DNA of 7,332 nt from Armatimonadota bacterium. GTDB lineage: Bacteria; Cloacimonadota; Cloacimonadia; Cloacimonadales; TCS61. The DNA lies in the NCBI GenBank assembly GCA_030612605.1, contig JAUWNO010000104.1, positions 1-7,332 on the forward strand. The letters run 5' to 3'. Shown here piece after piece: positions 1-6,910 of the stretch (positions are counted from its first letter, which is position 1; each line of letters begins with the position of its first letter). The notes under the pieces were generated by a model. The model did no database searches. It saw nothing but the letters and a program-made list of their open reading frames with translations, and was not told the origin of the DNA. Position numbers and translations under genes: made by a program.

Positions 1-82
1 CTTCCTGGACACCACTGGCAATTGCTTCAGCTAATTTCTTGGTATTTCCACCACGTGAATAATACATTACCAAAACTTGCAT
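1..82 (-). CDS. Flavodoxin-family protein, N-terminal fragment (gene runs off the window)
   Basis: The first 27 residues are visible and begin MQVLVMYYSRGGNTKKLAEA. This is the first beta strand followed by the FMN phosphate-binding loop of the flavodoxin fold (S9-R-G-G-N-T14, compare T/S-x-T-G-N-T) and the start of helix 1. Flavodoxins and WrbA-like or NADPH-dependent FMN reductases share this start, so the exact subfamily, electron partner and length cannot be told. The ATG at 82-80 is preceded by GAAGAGG (98-92) with 9 nt between it and the ATG, which supports this start. The gene diverges from the acyl-CoA dehydrogenase gene. A soluble cytoplasmic electron carrier or quinone reductase is the likely role, by family. 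The promoter and palindrome just upstream suggest it is regulated. Confidence 0.82.
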   Translation of the reverse strand, partial: MQVLVMYYSRGGNTKKLAEAIASGVQE

Positions 83-103
83 TATGCTTTTCCTCTTCAA
101 GTT

Positions 104-132
104 TTTATCCAAATGACAATTAATATTGTCAA
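104..132 (-). promoter_or_regulatory. Probable sigma70-type promoter of the flavodoxin gene
   Basis: On the minus strand an exact TTGACA (132-127) is followed after 17 bp by GATAAA (109-104), 4 of 6 matches to the -10 consensus. A run of ten T (145-136) lies just upstream of the -35, resembling an UP element. Predicted transcription would begin near 97, which leaves a very short leader that barely includes the Shine-Dalgarno. That makes the exact -10 uncertain, although the -35 is convincing. Confidence 0.5.
114..131. promoter_or_regulatory. 18-bp palindrome over the -35 box, operator-like
   Basis: TGACAAT-TAAT-ATTGTCA has perfect 7-bp arms around a 4-bp centre. One arm overlaps the TTGACA of the flavodoxin promoter and the rest lies in the spacer, where a dimeric repressor would block polymerase. 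I cannot assign it to a known regulator family. The symmetry and position are seen directly; the operator role is inference. Confidence 0.42.
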
Positions 133-160
133 ATTAAAAAAAAAATTACATGTATAACCG

Positions 161-204
161 TTGAAAAAGTTCTGCAAGAAGAAAAATCTCATAAACTTTT
201 TCAA
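161..204. repeat. Inverted repeat with 11-bp perfect arms in the divergent intergenic region
   Basis: TTGAAAAAGTT (161-171) and AACTTTTTCAA (194-204) are exact reverse complements separated by 22 nt. It lies between two divergent promoters, so a terminator role for the flanking genes makes no sense. It could be a regulator site pair, a dispersed intergenic repeat or a remnant of a small mobile element. The rest of 83-384 holds no convincing ORF. Confidence 0.55.
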
Positions 205-249
205 GGTTTATAAACGCAGTTATGATTTGATTATTATTTCATCTTCTTC

Positions 250-271
250 TTTGTGTGTTCGTGACTTTGTG
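250..271. repeat. Three TTTGTG-type hexamers at 8-bp period
   Basis: TTTGTG (250-255), TTCGTG (258-263) and TTTGTG (266-271) are evenly spaced, two bases apart. A related array, TTAGTG/TTAGTG/TTAGCG at 9-bp period, lies on the minus strand at 6956-6979 next to the insertion sequence. Such short-period arrays may belong to a dispersed intergenic repeat family; function is unknown. Confidence 0.4.
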
Positions 272-272
272 G

Positions 273-301
273 TTGAATAGTCTTCCTTTAAGTAATTTTA
301 T
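273..301 (+). promoter_or_regulatory. Weak candidate promoter for the acyl-CoA dehydrogenase gene
   Basis: TTGAAT (273-278), a 17-bp spacer and TTTTAT (296-301) each match the sigma70 consensus at 4 of 6 bases. A second -35-like TTGACG at 317-322 lacks a good -10 at the right distance. In DNA this AT-rich such matches arise easily, so this is a low-confidence call. Confidence 0.22.
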
Positions 302-384
302 TGTAAAACATTTCACTTGACGAATTTTTTCAATAAAAAGATTTTCTGAAGAAAGTTTTCTATTTATTTAAGGATGGAGGAAAT

Positions 385-1530
385 ATGGATTATTTTTTAA
401 CGGAAGAAGAATCAGAAATAAAAGAACTTACTCGCAAAATAGCTGAAGAAAAAATCAAGCCTGTTCGGGCAAAATATGACGAAGAAAATTCATTTCCCTG
501 GGAAATCGTAGAAGTTTTCCGACAGACAGATCTGTTTGCTGTTCTTGTGCCGGAGGAATACGGAGGAATCAGCGGGAAGGTAATCGATGTTGTCATAGTT
601 ACAGAGGAACTCAGCCGTGTTTGCGGAGGAATCGGTCTTTCTCTCGGTGGTTCCGGTTTGGGAATGTATCCGGTTCTGATCTCCGGCAGCGAAGAACAGA
701 AACATAAATATTTACCTCAGATTGCCACAGGAGAAAAACTAGCAGCTTTTGCCCTTACTGAAGCTAATGCCGGCTCAGATGCTGGCGGAATCGAAACAAC
801 AGCCGTCAAAGATGGAGATTATTACATCTTAAACGGAACAAAACAATGGATAACAAACGGCGGAGAAGCAGAAATATACACCGTATTTGTGCTCACAGAT
901 AAATCTAAAGGTGCACGTGGAGCATCCTGTTTTATCGTGGAAAAAGGAACAGAAGGTTTCAGCTTTGGCAAAAAAGAAGACAAGATGGGAATCCGCGGTT
1001 CAGCAACCAGGGAATTAATTTTTGATAACTGTCGTGTTCCCAAGGAAAATCTAATAGGACGAGAAGGTTACGGCTTCATGGTAGCAATGAAAACTTTTGA
1101 TAAATCACGACCAATGGTTGCAGCTCAGGCAGTGGGAATTGCTCAGGGTGCATACGAGGAAGCTGTGAAATATTCCAAGCAAAGACATCAGTTCGGAAAA
1201 CCTATTTCTTCTTTCCAGGCAGTTCAGTTCATGCTGGCAGATATGGCAACCCAGATCGAGGCAGCCAGAGCATTGGTTATGGCTACTGCCAGAATGATAG
1301 ATTCAGGTGCCAAAAGATATGCCAAAGAATCTGCCATGTGCAAGGTTTTTGCTTCTGATACGGCAATGAAAGTTACTATCGATGCTGTTCAAATTATGGG
1401 TGGTTACGGTTATATGAAAGAATATCCGGTTGAGAAAATGATGCGTGATGCAAAAATTACTCAAATTTATGAGGGTACAAATCAGATTCAACGTTCGATT
1501 ATTGCGTCCAATTTATTGAAGGAATTTTAA
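385..1530 (+). CDS. Acyl-CoA dehydrogenase, short-chain (butyryl-CoA) type
   Basis: A complete 381-residue protein, the usual length of the family. It is an FAD enzyme that oxidises acyl-CoA to trans-2-enoyl-CoA and passes electrons to electron-transfer flavoprotein in the cytoplasm. The first family signature is FALTEANAGSD (residues 122-132), followed by the conserved block up to NGTKQWITNGG (150-160). RHQFGKPIS (267-275) and QIMGGYGY (336-343) are the FAD and dimer-contact segments. The catalytic base is Glu363 in IYEGTNQIQ, the position used by butyryl- and short-chain enzymes and not by the long-chain or isovaleryl types. GGAGG at 376-380, 4 nt before the ATG, supports the start. No etfAB, thiolase or enoyl-CoA hydratase gene lies beside it in the window, so its pathway (butyrate metabolism, amino-acid breakdown or fatty-acid oxidation) stays open. 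Its visibly richer G+C than the lipoprotein gene fits a conserved housekeeping enzyme. Confidence 0.95.
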   Translation: MDYFLTEEESEIKELTRKIAEEKIKPVRAKYDEENSFPWEIVEVFRQTDLFAVLVPEEYGGISGKVIDVVIVTEELSRVCGGIGLSLGGSGLGMYPVLISGSEEQKHKYLPQIATGEKLAAFALTEANAGSDAGGIETTAVKDGDYYILNGTKQWITNGGEAEIYTVFVLTDKSKGARGASCFIVEKGTEGFSFGKKEDKMGIRGSATRELIFDNCRVPKENLIGREGYGFMVAMKTFDKSRPMVAAQAVGIAQGAYEEAVKYSKQRHQFGKPISSFQAVQFMLADMATQIEAARALVMATARMIDSGAKRYAKESAMCKVFASDTAMKVTIDAVQIMGGYGYMKEYPVEKMMRDAKITQIYEGTNQIQRSIIASNLLKEF

Positions 1531-1614
1531 TTTATATTTTAAGAAACTTATAGAATATTTGTTTTGACTAATTGGGTTTTGGATGTTAAGTTTTTAAGGA
1601 AATAAATCTAACGT

Positions 1615-1639
1615 TTGAGTTTTACCTACAGAAACTCAA
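1615..1639. repeat. Hairpin in the convergent gap; weak terminator candidate
   Basis: TTGAGTTT (1615-1622) pairs exactly with AAACTCAA (1632-1639) around a 9-nt loop, between two convergent genes (stops at 1530 and 1725). It lies where a bidirectional terminator would be expected. Neither strand has a clean U-tract after the stem and the stem is AT-rich, so intrinsic termination is doubtful. Nothing else of note was seen in 1531-1724. Confidence 0.3.
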
Positions 1640-1724
1640 CTAACACATACATATCAATTATAGAAATAATATTAAAATTTGCCCATTTTTACTAGTTATT
1701 TGCATCATCATAGACATTTGTAAC

Positions 1725-4700
1725 TCACTCTGTAAAAAATGTTTCAAGTTTATACGGTGCAGCATGGTTTGAGGACGATTCAACTTTGATATAGTAAGTT
1801 TCCCCTCCTGTTAGTGAGACAACAATACTATTCGCTGAATTTCCTGGTGAAAGATTACTTATATATGTTAGAGGATTAGAATCTGGATTATTATACAAAT
1901 ATACACGATAAATTGTACCTTGCTGAACATTAGACGGATTTAAATTTGTTACACGAAATTGGAACTGTCCGTCAGCAGGGATATCGAATGAATACCAGTC
2001 TTGGTCATCATCACCAAACCCAATCAGCGCAGTAATATTATCGTTTGGATCAATTGTTTCCGCTTGAAGAGATACATTATTCGGCTCTCCATATTCAATA
2101 TATTCCAATTCAGAAAATATAGTTTCCAATTCATACGGAGCAGCATGAATGTTGCTTTTCGGTACGATTTTTATAAAATAGGTTGCTTCATCAGAAACAA
2201 CAACAGTAGAAGATGTTGCACTTTCGCCATCTTCAAGATTATTTTGGCTTATGGTTGTCAGCACATTCTGGGATTCATCATATAATATTACATTACCGAG
2301 ATCACCGTTGGGAACGCTTATAGAATGTAAATTGGATACAGTAAAATAAAAATAACCATTTACAGACATTGTAATGGAATACCAATCTTCATTGTCATCG
2401 TCATATCCTGTTAATGCTGTTATAGAACCTAATTCTGAAATCGCAGTAGCTTCATACTGCATATTATTATCTTCCCCAAAATCTTCAATTTCTAATGCAA
2501 CAAATACAGTTTCTAATTCATACGGAGCAGCATTATTAATGTTTTCCGGTAAGATTTTTATAAAATAGGTTGCTTCACCAGAAACAACAACCGTGGATGA
2601 TGTTGAATTTCCACCAGCACCAAGATTACCTATGGATGTTAGTTCATATAGAGATTCATTATATAATTTAATATACCCCAGATTTCCATAAAGAACACCA
2701 GAAGAATTCATATTGGTTACTTCAAAATGAAAATAACCATTATTAGACATAGTGATAGAATACCAGTCCTCGTCATCTTCTCCATATCCAATTAATGCTG
2801 TAGTTGAACCCGTTTCTGTAATAGTAGTTGCCTCATACTGGGTATCGTTCGGTTCTCCCCAATCATCAGTTTCTTCTACAATTAATGTGTTTCCAAGCTT
2901 ATAAGGAGCAGAATGATCGATTTGAGGTACAATTTTTATATAGTAAGTTGCGTTGTTAGATACAACGACTGTGGAAGATGTTATATATACACCAGGACCA
3001 ATATAATAAGGATAACTTGGAGTTATGAATGTTAGCTCATCTAAAGATTCATTATATAATTTAACATACCCCAAATTTCCATTACTTGTTCCAGGAGAAT
3101 TTAAGTTAGTTATTGTAAATTGAAACTTACCATTTGCCGGCATCGTAATAACAAACCAATCTATTTCATCACCTCCATAACCAACATCACCGAATAAATT
3201 ACCATTAATACTGATAACTTGTGCTTGTTCATAAAAATCATTAGGTTCTTCTTCACCTTCATGAACTTCTATACTATGACTTATGGTTCCAATTTCTCCT
3301 TGAGTGTCCTTGACTTCCAAAGTAATTATTTTATTTCCTATTGTTTCATACTGGTATTCAGCAGTTTTTTCTGTTGTCCAATTTGTAAAACCTCCGCCAT
3401 CTTCCCATTGCCAGCGAATTTGTAACACAGACGAATCATCTTGTTCATCTGAAGAAGCAGAAGCATCTACATTAAAAATTGTATTTAGTGTTCCTATTTC
3501 CGGTACAACTGTAAATAAAGCAGTTGGTGGGGTATTTGGTTCAATATATTCCATAATAATTGATACAATTCCTAAACCACCGTTTGATGAAATAGAAACT
3601 TCTCCCAAGTATTCTCCATAGGATAATCCGCTTCTGTCTATACTAACATTTACTGTGGAATAATTGGTCCCTGCATAAGGAATTATTGACGAAATCCAAC
3701 TTTGATTGGTTGAAAGTTCCCATTCCAAATCACCATTCCCTGTATTGGAAATCGTGAATAACTTACTGGTTTCTTCTGTTCCAAAATCTAATTCAGTCGG
3801 ACTATAAAATAGAATCGGAGTAGCAGATACTACCATATTAACACTTACAATATCGTCACCTTCATTTGATGTAAAAATGATTTCTCCTTCATAAGAACCA
3901 GGTGTTTGATTAGAGCGATCCACGGTGACTATGATATTAAAAGTCTCATCCTCTGTTAGTGAACCCGAGTATTCAGATAGTTCCAGCCAATCTAATGATT
4001 CAGATGCATTCCAATTCAATGTTCCTGCTCCCTCATTGGACACTATTAAATTGGCTTGTGATATATCTGTTCCAAAATCCAGATTATTTACCGATAAACC
4101 TAAATATGGCAAATCTGGGTCTATAACATCCACATGAATATCTATCACCTTTGAATTAGTATTAGTTGTCGTAATAATAATTGTTTCATCATAATTACCG
4201 AATGACAAATCTGTTCTAACAATGGTAACGGTGATCGGAACTTCTTGGGTAGTAACAGAACCTGAAGAAACATTAACAGTAATCCAATCCGCTGAAATAT
4301 TATCATCATCGATTATAAATTCTAAAGTACCTGTTCCACCATTTGTAATAATAAAATTCATTTGGTTAAGATCAGCTCCAAAATTCAAATAATCTGTAGA
4401 AACATCTAATACAGGACCCGGTACTTGCATTGCTACATAAATTGTAGCATTACCTCCATTAGAAGCAATTGAAATAGATTCATTATAATGCCCTGGATCC
4501 AAATTAGAACGAGAAACTGTAACAACTATTGAAGATGACTCATTTGTTGTTGTTCCCGATGTTGGATTAACACTCATCCAGGAGCAATTTTCAGTAATAT
4601 CCCATTCTAAATCACCCTGTCCCGTGTTAGAAATTGTGAAACCTAATGAAGTAAGTGTTGTTCCAAAATCTAAAGATAGATTTGACACATTTAATTCAGG

Positions 4701-5057
4701 ATTAACTGGAGTCAATTGTACATCACCTGATACAGTTTTTCCAGCTTTTACATCCACAGAAATTGTATTATCCAAATAACCATTTTTTGTAAAATGAATA
4801 CTATACGTTTTAGGTTCTAAATCATCAAAGCTGTATTCTCCATTACTATTTGTTGTTGTAGATGCATCAGGTATTGTTACAGCTACACTATTTATTGGTA
4901 TTTCGGTTTCTGCATCTTTTACAATTCCTGAAATATTACCTTTAGATGGTGGATCAGTCGGTTTTGTGCAAGATATAATTAATATCAAAATAAGTAATCC
5001 TATACCGATTAATTTTTTCCCAAACTGAGTGGATTTTTTGTTTTTTTCTAACATCAT
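1725..5057 (-). CDS. Large multidomain surface lipoprotein (CarboxypepD_reg-like, BACON x4, PKD, PPC x4)
   Basis: A complete protein of 1110 residues from the ATG at 5057, or 1109 from the ATG at 5054. The second start is better because AGGAGG (5065-5060) lies only 2 nt from the first and 5 nt from the second. A lysine-rich N-terminus, a hydrophobic segment (19-29) and the lipobox I-I-S-C30 mark a lipoprotein signal peptide. Domains in order: carboxypeptidase-regulatory-like beta domain (40-118); four BACON-like Ig repeats (about 119-211, 216-311, 318-410, 413-504), each with a DFG or NFG start, F-x-I-x-N-x-G and a G-x-Y near its end; a PKD domain (508-598, WQWEDGGG and EVKD); and four pre-peptidase C-terminal (PPC)-like repeats (about 604-727, 735-852, 861-981, 989-1109), each starting near an E-P-N-D-like motif and carrying D-x-DWY/F. 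No catalytic domain, SLH domain or type IX sorting tail is visible. Adhesion, glycan binding or scaffolding at the cell surface is inference. It is probably coupled to the DUF5683-like gene just upstream. Confidence 0.88.
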   Translation of the reverse strand: MMLEKNKKSTQFGKKLIGIGLLILILIISCTKPTDPPSKGNISGIVKDAETEIPINSVAVTIPDASTTTNSNGEYSFDDLEPKTYSIHFTKNGYLDNTISVDVKAGKTVSGDVQLTPVNPELNVSNLSLDFGTTLTSLGFTISNTGQGDLEWDITENCSWMSVNPTSGTTTNESSSIVVTVSRSNLDPGHYNESISIASNGGNATIYVAMQVPGPVLDVSTDYLNFGADLNQMNFIITNGGTGTLEFIIDDDNISADWITVNVSSGSVTTQEVPITVTIVRTDLSFGNYDETIIITTTNTNSKVIDIHVDVIDPDLPYLGLSVNNLDFGTDISQANLIVSNEGAGTLNWNASESLDWLELSEYSGSLTEDETFNIIVTVDRSNQTPGSYEGEIIFTSNEGDDIVSVNMVVSATPILFYSPTELDFGTEETSKLFTISNTGNGDLEWELSTNQSWISSIIPYAGTNYSTVNVSIDRSGLSYGEYLGEVSISSNGGLGIVSIIMEYIEPNTPPTALFTVVPEIGTLNTIFNVDASASSDEQDDSSVLQIRWQWEDGGGFTNWTTEKTAEYQYETIGNKIITLEVKDTQGEIGTISHSIEVHEGEEEPNDFYEQAQVISINGNLFGDVGYGGDEIDWFVITMPANGKFQFTITNLNSPGTSNGNLGYVKLYNESLDELTFITPSYPYYIGPGVYITSSTVVVSNNATYYIKIVPQIDHSAPYKLGNTLIVEETDDWGEPNDTQYEATTITETGSTTALIGYGEDDEDWYSITMSNNGYFHFEVTNMNSSGVLYGNLGYIKLYNESLYELTSIGNLGAGGNSTSSTVVVSGEATYFIKILPENINNAAPYELETVFVALEIEDFGEDNNMQYEATAISELGSITALTGYDDDNEDWYSITMSVNGYFYFTVSNLHSISVPNGDLGNVILYDESQNVLTTISQNNLEDGESATSSTVVVSDEATYFIKIVPKSNIHAAPYELETIFSELEYIEYGEPNNVSLQAETIDPNDNITALIGFGDDDQDWYSFDIPADGQFQFRVTNLNPSNVQQGTIYRVYLYNNPDSNPLTYISNLSPGNSANSIVVSLTGGETYYIKVESSSNHAAPYKLETFFTE
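2125..2600 (-). repeat. Nucleotide-level repeat shared by PPC modules 2 and 3
   Basis: The stretch around 2125-2215 (end of module 3) and the one around 2512-2600 (end of module 2) are still close at the DNA level. A 25-bp block at 2166-2190 recurs exactly at 2553-2577, 387 bp (129 codons) away. TTCATACGGAGCAGCAT is also shared (2130-2146 and 2517-2533). Modules 1 and 4 look more diverged. This suggests a recent internal duplication or gene conversion. Confidence 0.6.
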
Positions 5058-5059
5058 TT

Positions 5060-5065
5060 CCTCCT
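5060..5065 (-). promoter_or_regulatory. Shine-Dalgarno AGGAGG of the lipoprotein gene, overlapping the upstream stop codon
   Basis: On the minus strand TAG (5066-5064) ends the DUF5683-like gene, and its AG forms the first two bases of AGGAGG (5065-5060). The ATGs of the lipoprotein follow at 5057 and 5054. A ribosome terminating on the first gene would sit on the start site of the second, the usual layout for translational coupling. The spacing (2 versus 5 nt) favours the ATG at 5054. Confidence 0.75.
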
Positions 5066-5519
5066 ACAATTTTAATAATACAAAAAATATTATATTTTTA
5101 TTTAAGCTCGTGTAAATCTTGAAATTATTATCTACGCTCGTATATCTTTTCGCTCCTTTTGATGAAACAGAATCAAAAATATTGTAGATATAGACAACTC
5201 CAGCGGCAATTCCAGAGATTACAGCAATTGATTCAGCAGTATCAGACCAATTTTTATAATCTCTTTGAAGTGAATAATCATTATCATTATAAGCATCAAA
5301 AGCTTTATCATGATAATGAATGCTTAAATAATTTGAAAAAAGTGCTCCAGAAATAAGGATTGTTTCGGAAATTAAAAAGAAATATCCTTTTTTAGATTGT
5401 TTTTTATAAAACTGTCCCCAACCAGGAATTAGAGATGAACGCCATACTGGAGCAAAACCATAGTTATTGATTATCCTTGGACCTATTGGATAATTTTCAG
5501 GATATTGGGGAAGTGACAT
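5064..5519 (-). CDS. DUF5683-like small membrane protein, probably the truncated C-terminal part of a longer protein
   Basis: The surviving ORF encodes 151 residues. Residues 24-49 hold the pattern P-V-W-R-S, then PGWGQFYK (32-39), then KKGYFFL, typical of DUF5683-like proteins, where a P-G-x-G-Q-x-Y motif leads into a membrane segment. Two hydrophobic segments follow (about 45-68 and 94-116), so it should sit in the membrane. The ATG at 5519 has no good Shine-Dalgarno. The same frame stays open upstream to 5585 and reads like protein (YYETANDG, then NCWVLM), so the annotated start is probably not the original one. The stop overlaps the ribosome-binding site of the lipoprotein gene, implying one transcript and a joint role, possibly in presenting or anchoring the lipoprotein (inference). 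Function is unknown and the gene may be inactive. Confidence 0.62.
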   Translation of the reverse strand: MSLPQYPENYPIGPRIINNYGFAPVWRSSLIPGWGQFYKKQSKKGYFFLISETILISGALFSNYLSIHYHDKAFDAYNDNDYSLQRDYKNWSDTAESIAVISGIAAGVVYIYNIFDSVSSKGAKRYTSVDNNFKIYTSLNKNIIFFVLLKL

Positions 5520-5685
5520 TAATACCCAACAATTATATGTAACACCATCATTTGCTGTTTCATAATAGAAGCTATGTCTCTTTAATCAAGTTATATCTTG
5601 AGATTCAGTTGTAATTAAAATTTCCTTAACAAGTTCACTTTCAAGATCAATTCTCCCCTTCTTTTCATATTCGGCAAACTTACTT
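5520..5685 (-). pseudogene. 5' remnant of the DUF5683-like gene, cut by a TGA and by the insertion sequence
   Basis: From the IS edge the minus strand reads in the same frame as the 151-residue ORF: about 32 codons (SKFAEYEKKGRIDLESELVK, then EILITTESQDIT), a TGA at 5588-5586, then 22 more codons joining MSLPQYPENY. The composition and the run into WVLMSLP look like one coding sequence, resembling the module before the DUF5683 region in LPP20-like lipoproteins (from memory, not searched). The original start, and any signal peptide, are missing. The short ORF 5777-5586 that starts inside the IS is a chimera of IS end and remnant, not a gene of its own. Confidence 0.6.
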
Positions 5686-5707
5686 CTTAGCGTCTGTCGT
5701 AAAATAA
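5686..5707 (+). repeat. Left terminal inverted repeat of the IS
   Basis: Begins CTTAGCGTCTGTCGTAAAA and continues TAA. It matches the reverse complement of 6941-6962 at 21 of 22 positions; the mismatch is T5693. Similarity stops immediately outside the C at 5686, which sets the element edge. Confidence 0.85.
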
Positions 5708-5718
5708 CATTTACATTT

Positions 5719-6903
5719 CTAATATAGATTTGATCTAATTTTATAATTCCATTCTCCATGAAATGCTTCTCGTTCAATATTTATTTTTTTAAATTCATAG
5801 TCGGAAACTTTGATACCTTTTTCATATTTTCTTTCATCCAATTGACATTTTACCTCTAATCCTTTTTCGGTCTTTGTCGAAGCAATTAACTTTACAATGA
5901 CTTCATAACTGACCAATGGTCGCCCACGCCAATTTTTGGCAATGAATGAAAAAAGCCTATGTTCAATTTTATTCCATTTACTTGTACCAGGTGGAAAATG
6001 ACAAACGAATATCTCTAAACCTAATTCATTAGAAAGGCCTTGAAGCTCTTTTTTCCATAATCTTACTCTGGAACCATTGCTACCTCCTCCATCTGCTGTT
6101 ATTAATAACTTTGTAACATTTCCATAAATGCCTTTACCCATTTTTAACCACCAAATACGAATTGATTGAACTGCAAATTCTGCTGTATCATTATTGACAC
6201 CTACATTAACCCAACCTTTATTTTGTGCAATATCATATATGCCGTAAGGAGTCGCTCTTCCATCTGCTTGAGAAGGAAAATCATATACATTTACTTCATC
6301 GGGTTTATTCTTGGGCTTCCATTCCTGACCATTATTCTTAAAATTTCCTATATTCTCTTTCTTTTTGGCATCAATTGAAATTACCGGATAGCCATCACTT
6401 TGAAAAGATGAAACTTGATTGTTGATGTATTGAAACTGGGCGTCCCGATCAGGATGGGATTTCCCTTCATTTGTTTTCCTATTGCTTTGTAAACTATATC
6501 CCTGAGATTTTAATATACGGGACACTACATCTCTGCCAACATTGTAACCCATTGTTTTTAATTCTGAGGATAAATTCCGCAAACTTTTTGTAGTCCACAG
6601 TAAAGATGAATTTGGTTCACCTCTTGTTGAGGAATCAATTAAATCCTTTACTACTCCTAACAATTCGGGATTTTTATCTATTTCCTTTTTGCGACCACCA
6701 CCTTTTCTTCTAGACAAAAAGGGTAATGACTTTTTTTTAGTCAATTCCTTAATCCCATTTGTAATAGTTACGCGAGATACACCTGAGGCATTTGCAACCT
6801 TAGTAATTCCGCCATGACCAAGACTTATCGCTTCAGATGCTAAGTATATCCTTCGTTGCTTCTCATCCAAATATTTTAAAACTCTATTTATTTTTTCTCT
6901 CAT
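5719..6903 (-). CDS. ISAzo13-family DDE transposase
   Basis: A full-length protein of 394 residues with no frameshift or internal stop. It catalyses cut-and-paste or related strand transfer of the flanking element. The N-terminus carries a helix-turn-helix (about 31-55, GGITKVANASGVSRVTI) after the RRIYLASEA helix. The middle has the family landmarks GGGRKK (68-73), TRGEPNSSLLWTTKS (93-107), GYSLQSNRKT (135-144) and HPDRDAQFQYIN (150-161). The DDE catalytic residues are D178 in ISIDAKKKE, D271 in LITADGGGSNG and E314 in FPPGTSKWNKIEHRLFSF. The tail FHGEWNYKI (381-389) is also characteristic. No Shine-Dalgarno is visible before the ATG at 6903, and the leader can fold into a hairpin, so expression may be kept low. 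It appears active by sequence. Confidence 0.95.
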   Translation of the reverse strand: MREKINRVLKYLDEKQRRIYLASEAISLGHGGITKVANASGVSRVTITNGIKELTKKKSLPFLSRRKGGGRKKEIDKNPELLGVVKDLIDSSTRGEPNSSLLWTTKSLRNLSSELKTMGYNVGRDVVSRILKSQGYSLQSNRKTNEGKSHPDRDAQFQYINNQVSSFQSDGYPVISIDAKKKENIGNFKNNGQEWKPKNKPDEVNVYDFPSQADGRATPYGIYDIAQNKGWVNVGVNNDTAEFAVQSIRIWWLKMGKGIYGNVTKLLITADGGGSNGSRVRLWKKELQGLSNELGLEIFVCHFPPGTSKWNKIEHRLFSFIAKNWRGRPLVSYEVIVKLIASTKTEKGLEVKCQLDERKYEKGIKVSDYEFKKINIEREAFHGEWNYKIRSNLY

Positions 6904-6910
6904 GAATACA

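Noticed and set aside
317..346. TTGACG-based promoter for the acyl-CoA dehydrogenase gene
   Set aside because: No acceptable -10 hexamer at 16-18 bp; best matches are 3 of 6.
390..1491. Minus-strand ORFs under the acyl-CoA dehydrogenase gene
   Set aside because: Complementary-strand shadows of a strongly conserved enzyme gene; no family features.
1615..1639. Strong rho-independent terminator between the convergent genes
   Set aside because: The stem is AT-rich and neither side has a U-tract, so it is kept only as a weak hairpin.
3304..3621. 105-codon plus-strand ORF inside the lipoprotein gene, and other plus-strand ORFs at 2001-4137
   Set aside because: They lie antisense to a domain-rich reading frame, have low-complexity Ser/Thr/Ile-rich translations and no ribosome-binding site. 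They are shadows.
5586..5588. TGA recoded as Trp or Gly (alternative genetic code)
   Set aside because: The lipoprotein gene ends at a TGA, other genes use TAA or TAG, and Trp is encoded by TGG throughout. A nonsense mutation in a broken gene is simpler.
5586..5777. 63-codon minus-strand ORF starting inside the IS
   Set aside because: Its first part is the IS end read out of frame with the transposase and its last part is the remnant of the DUF5683-like gene. It is a junction artefact, not an independent gene.
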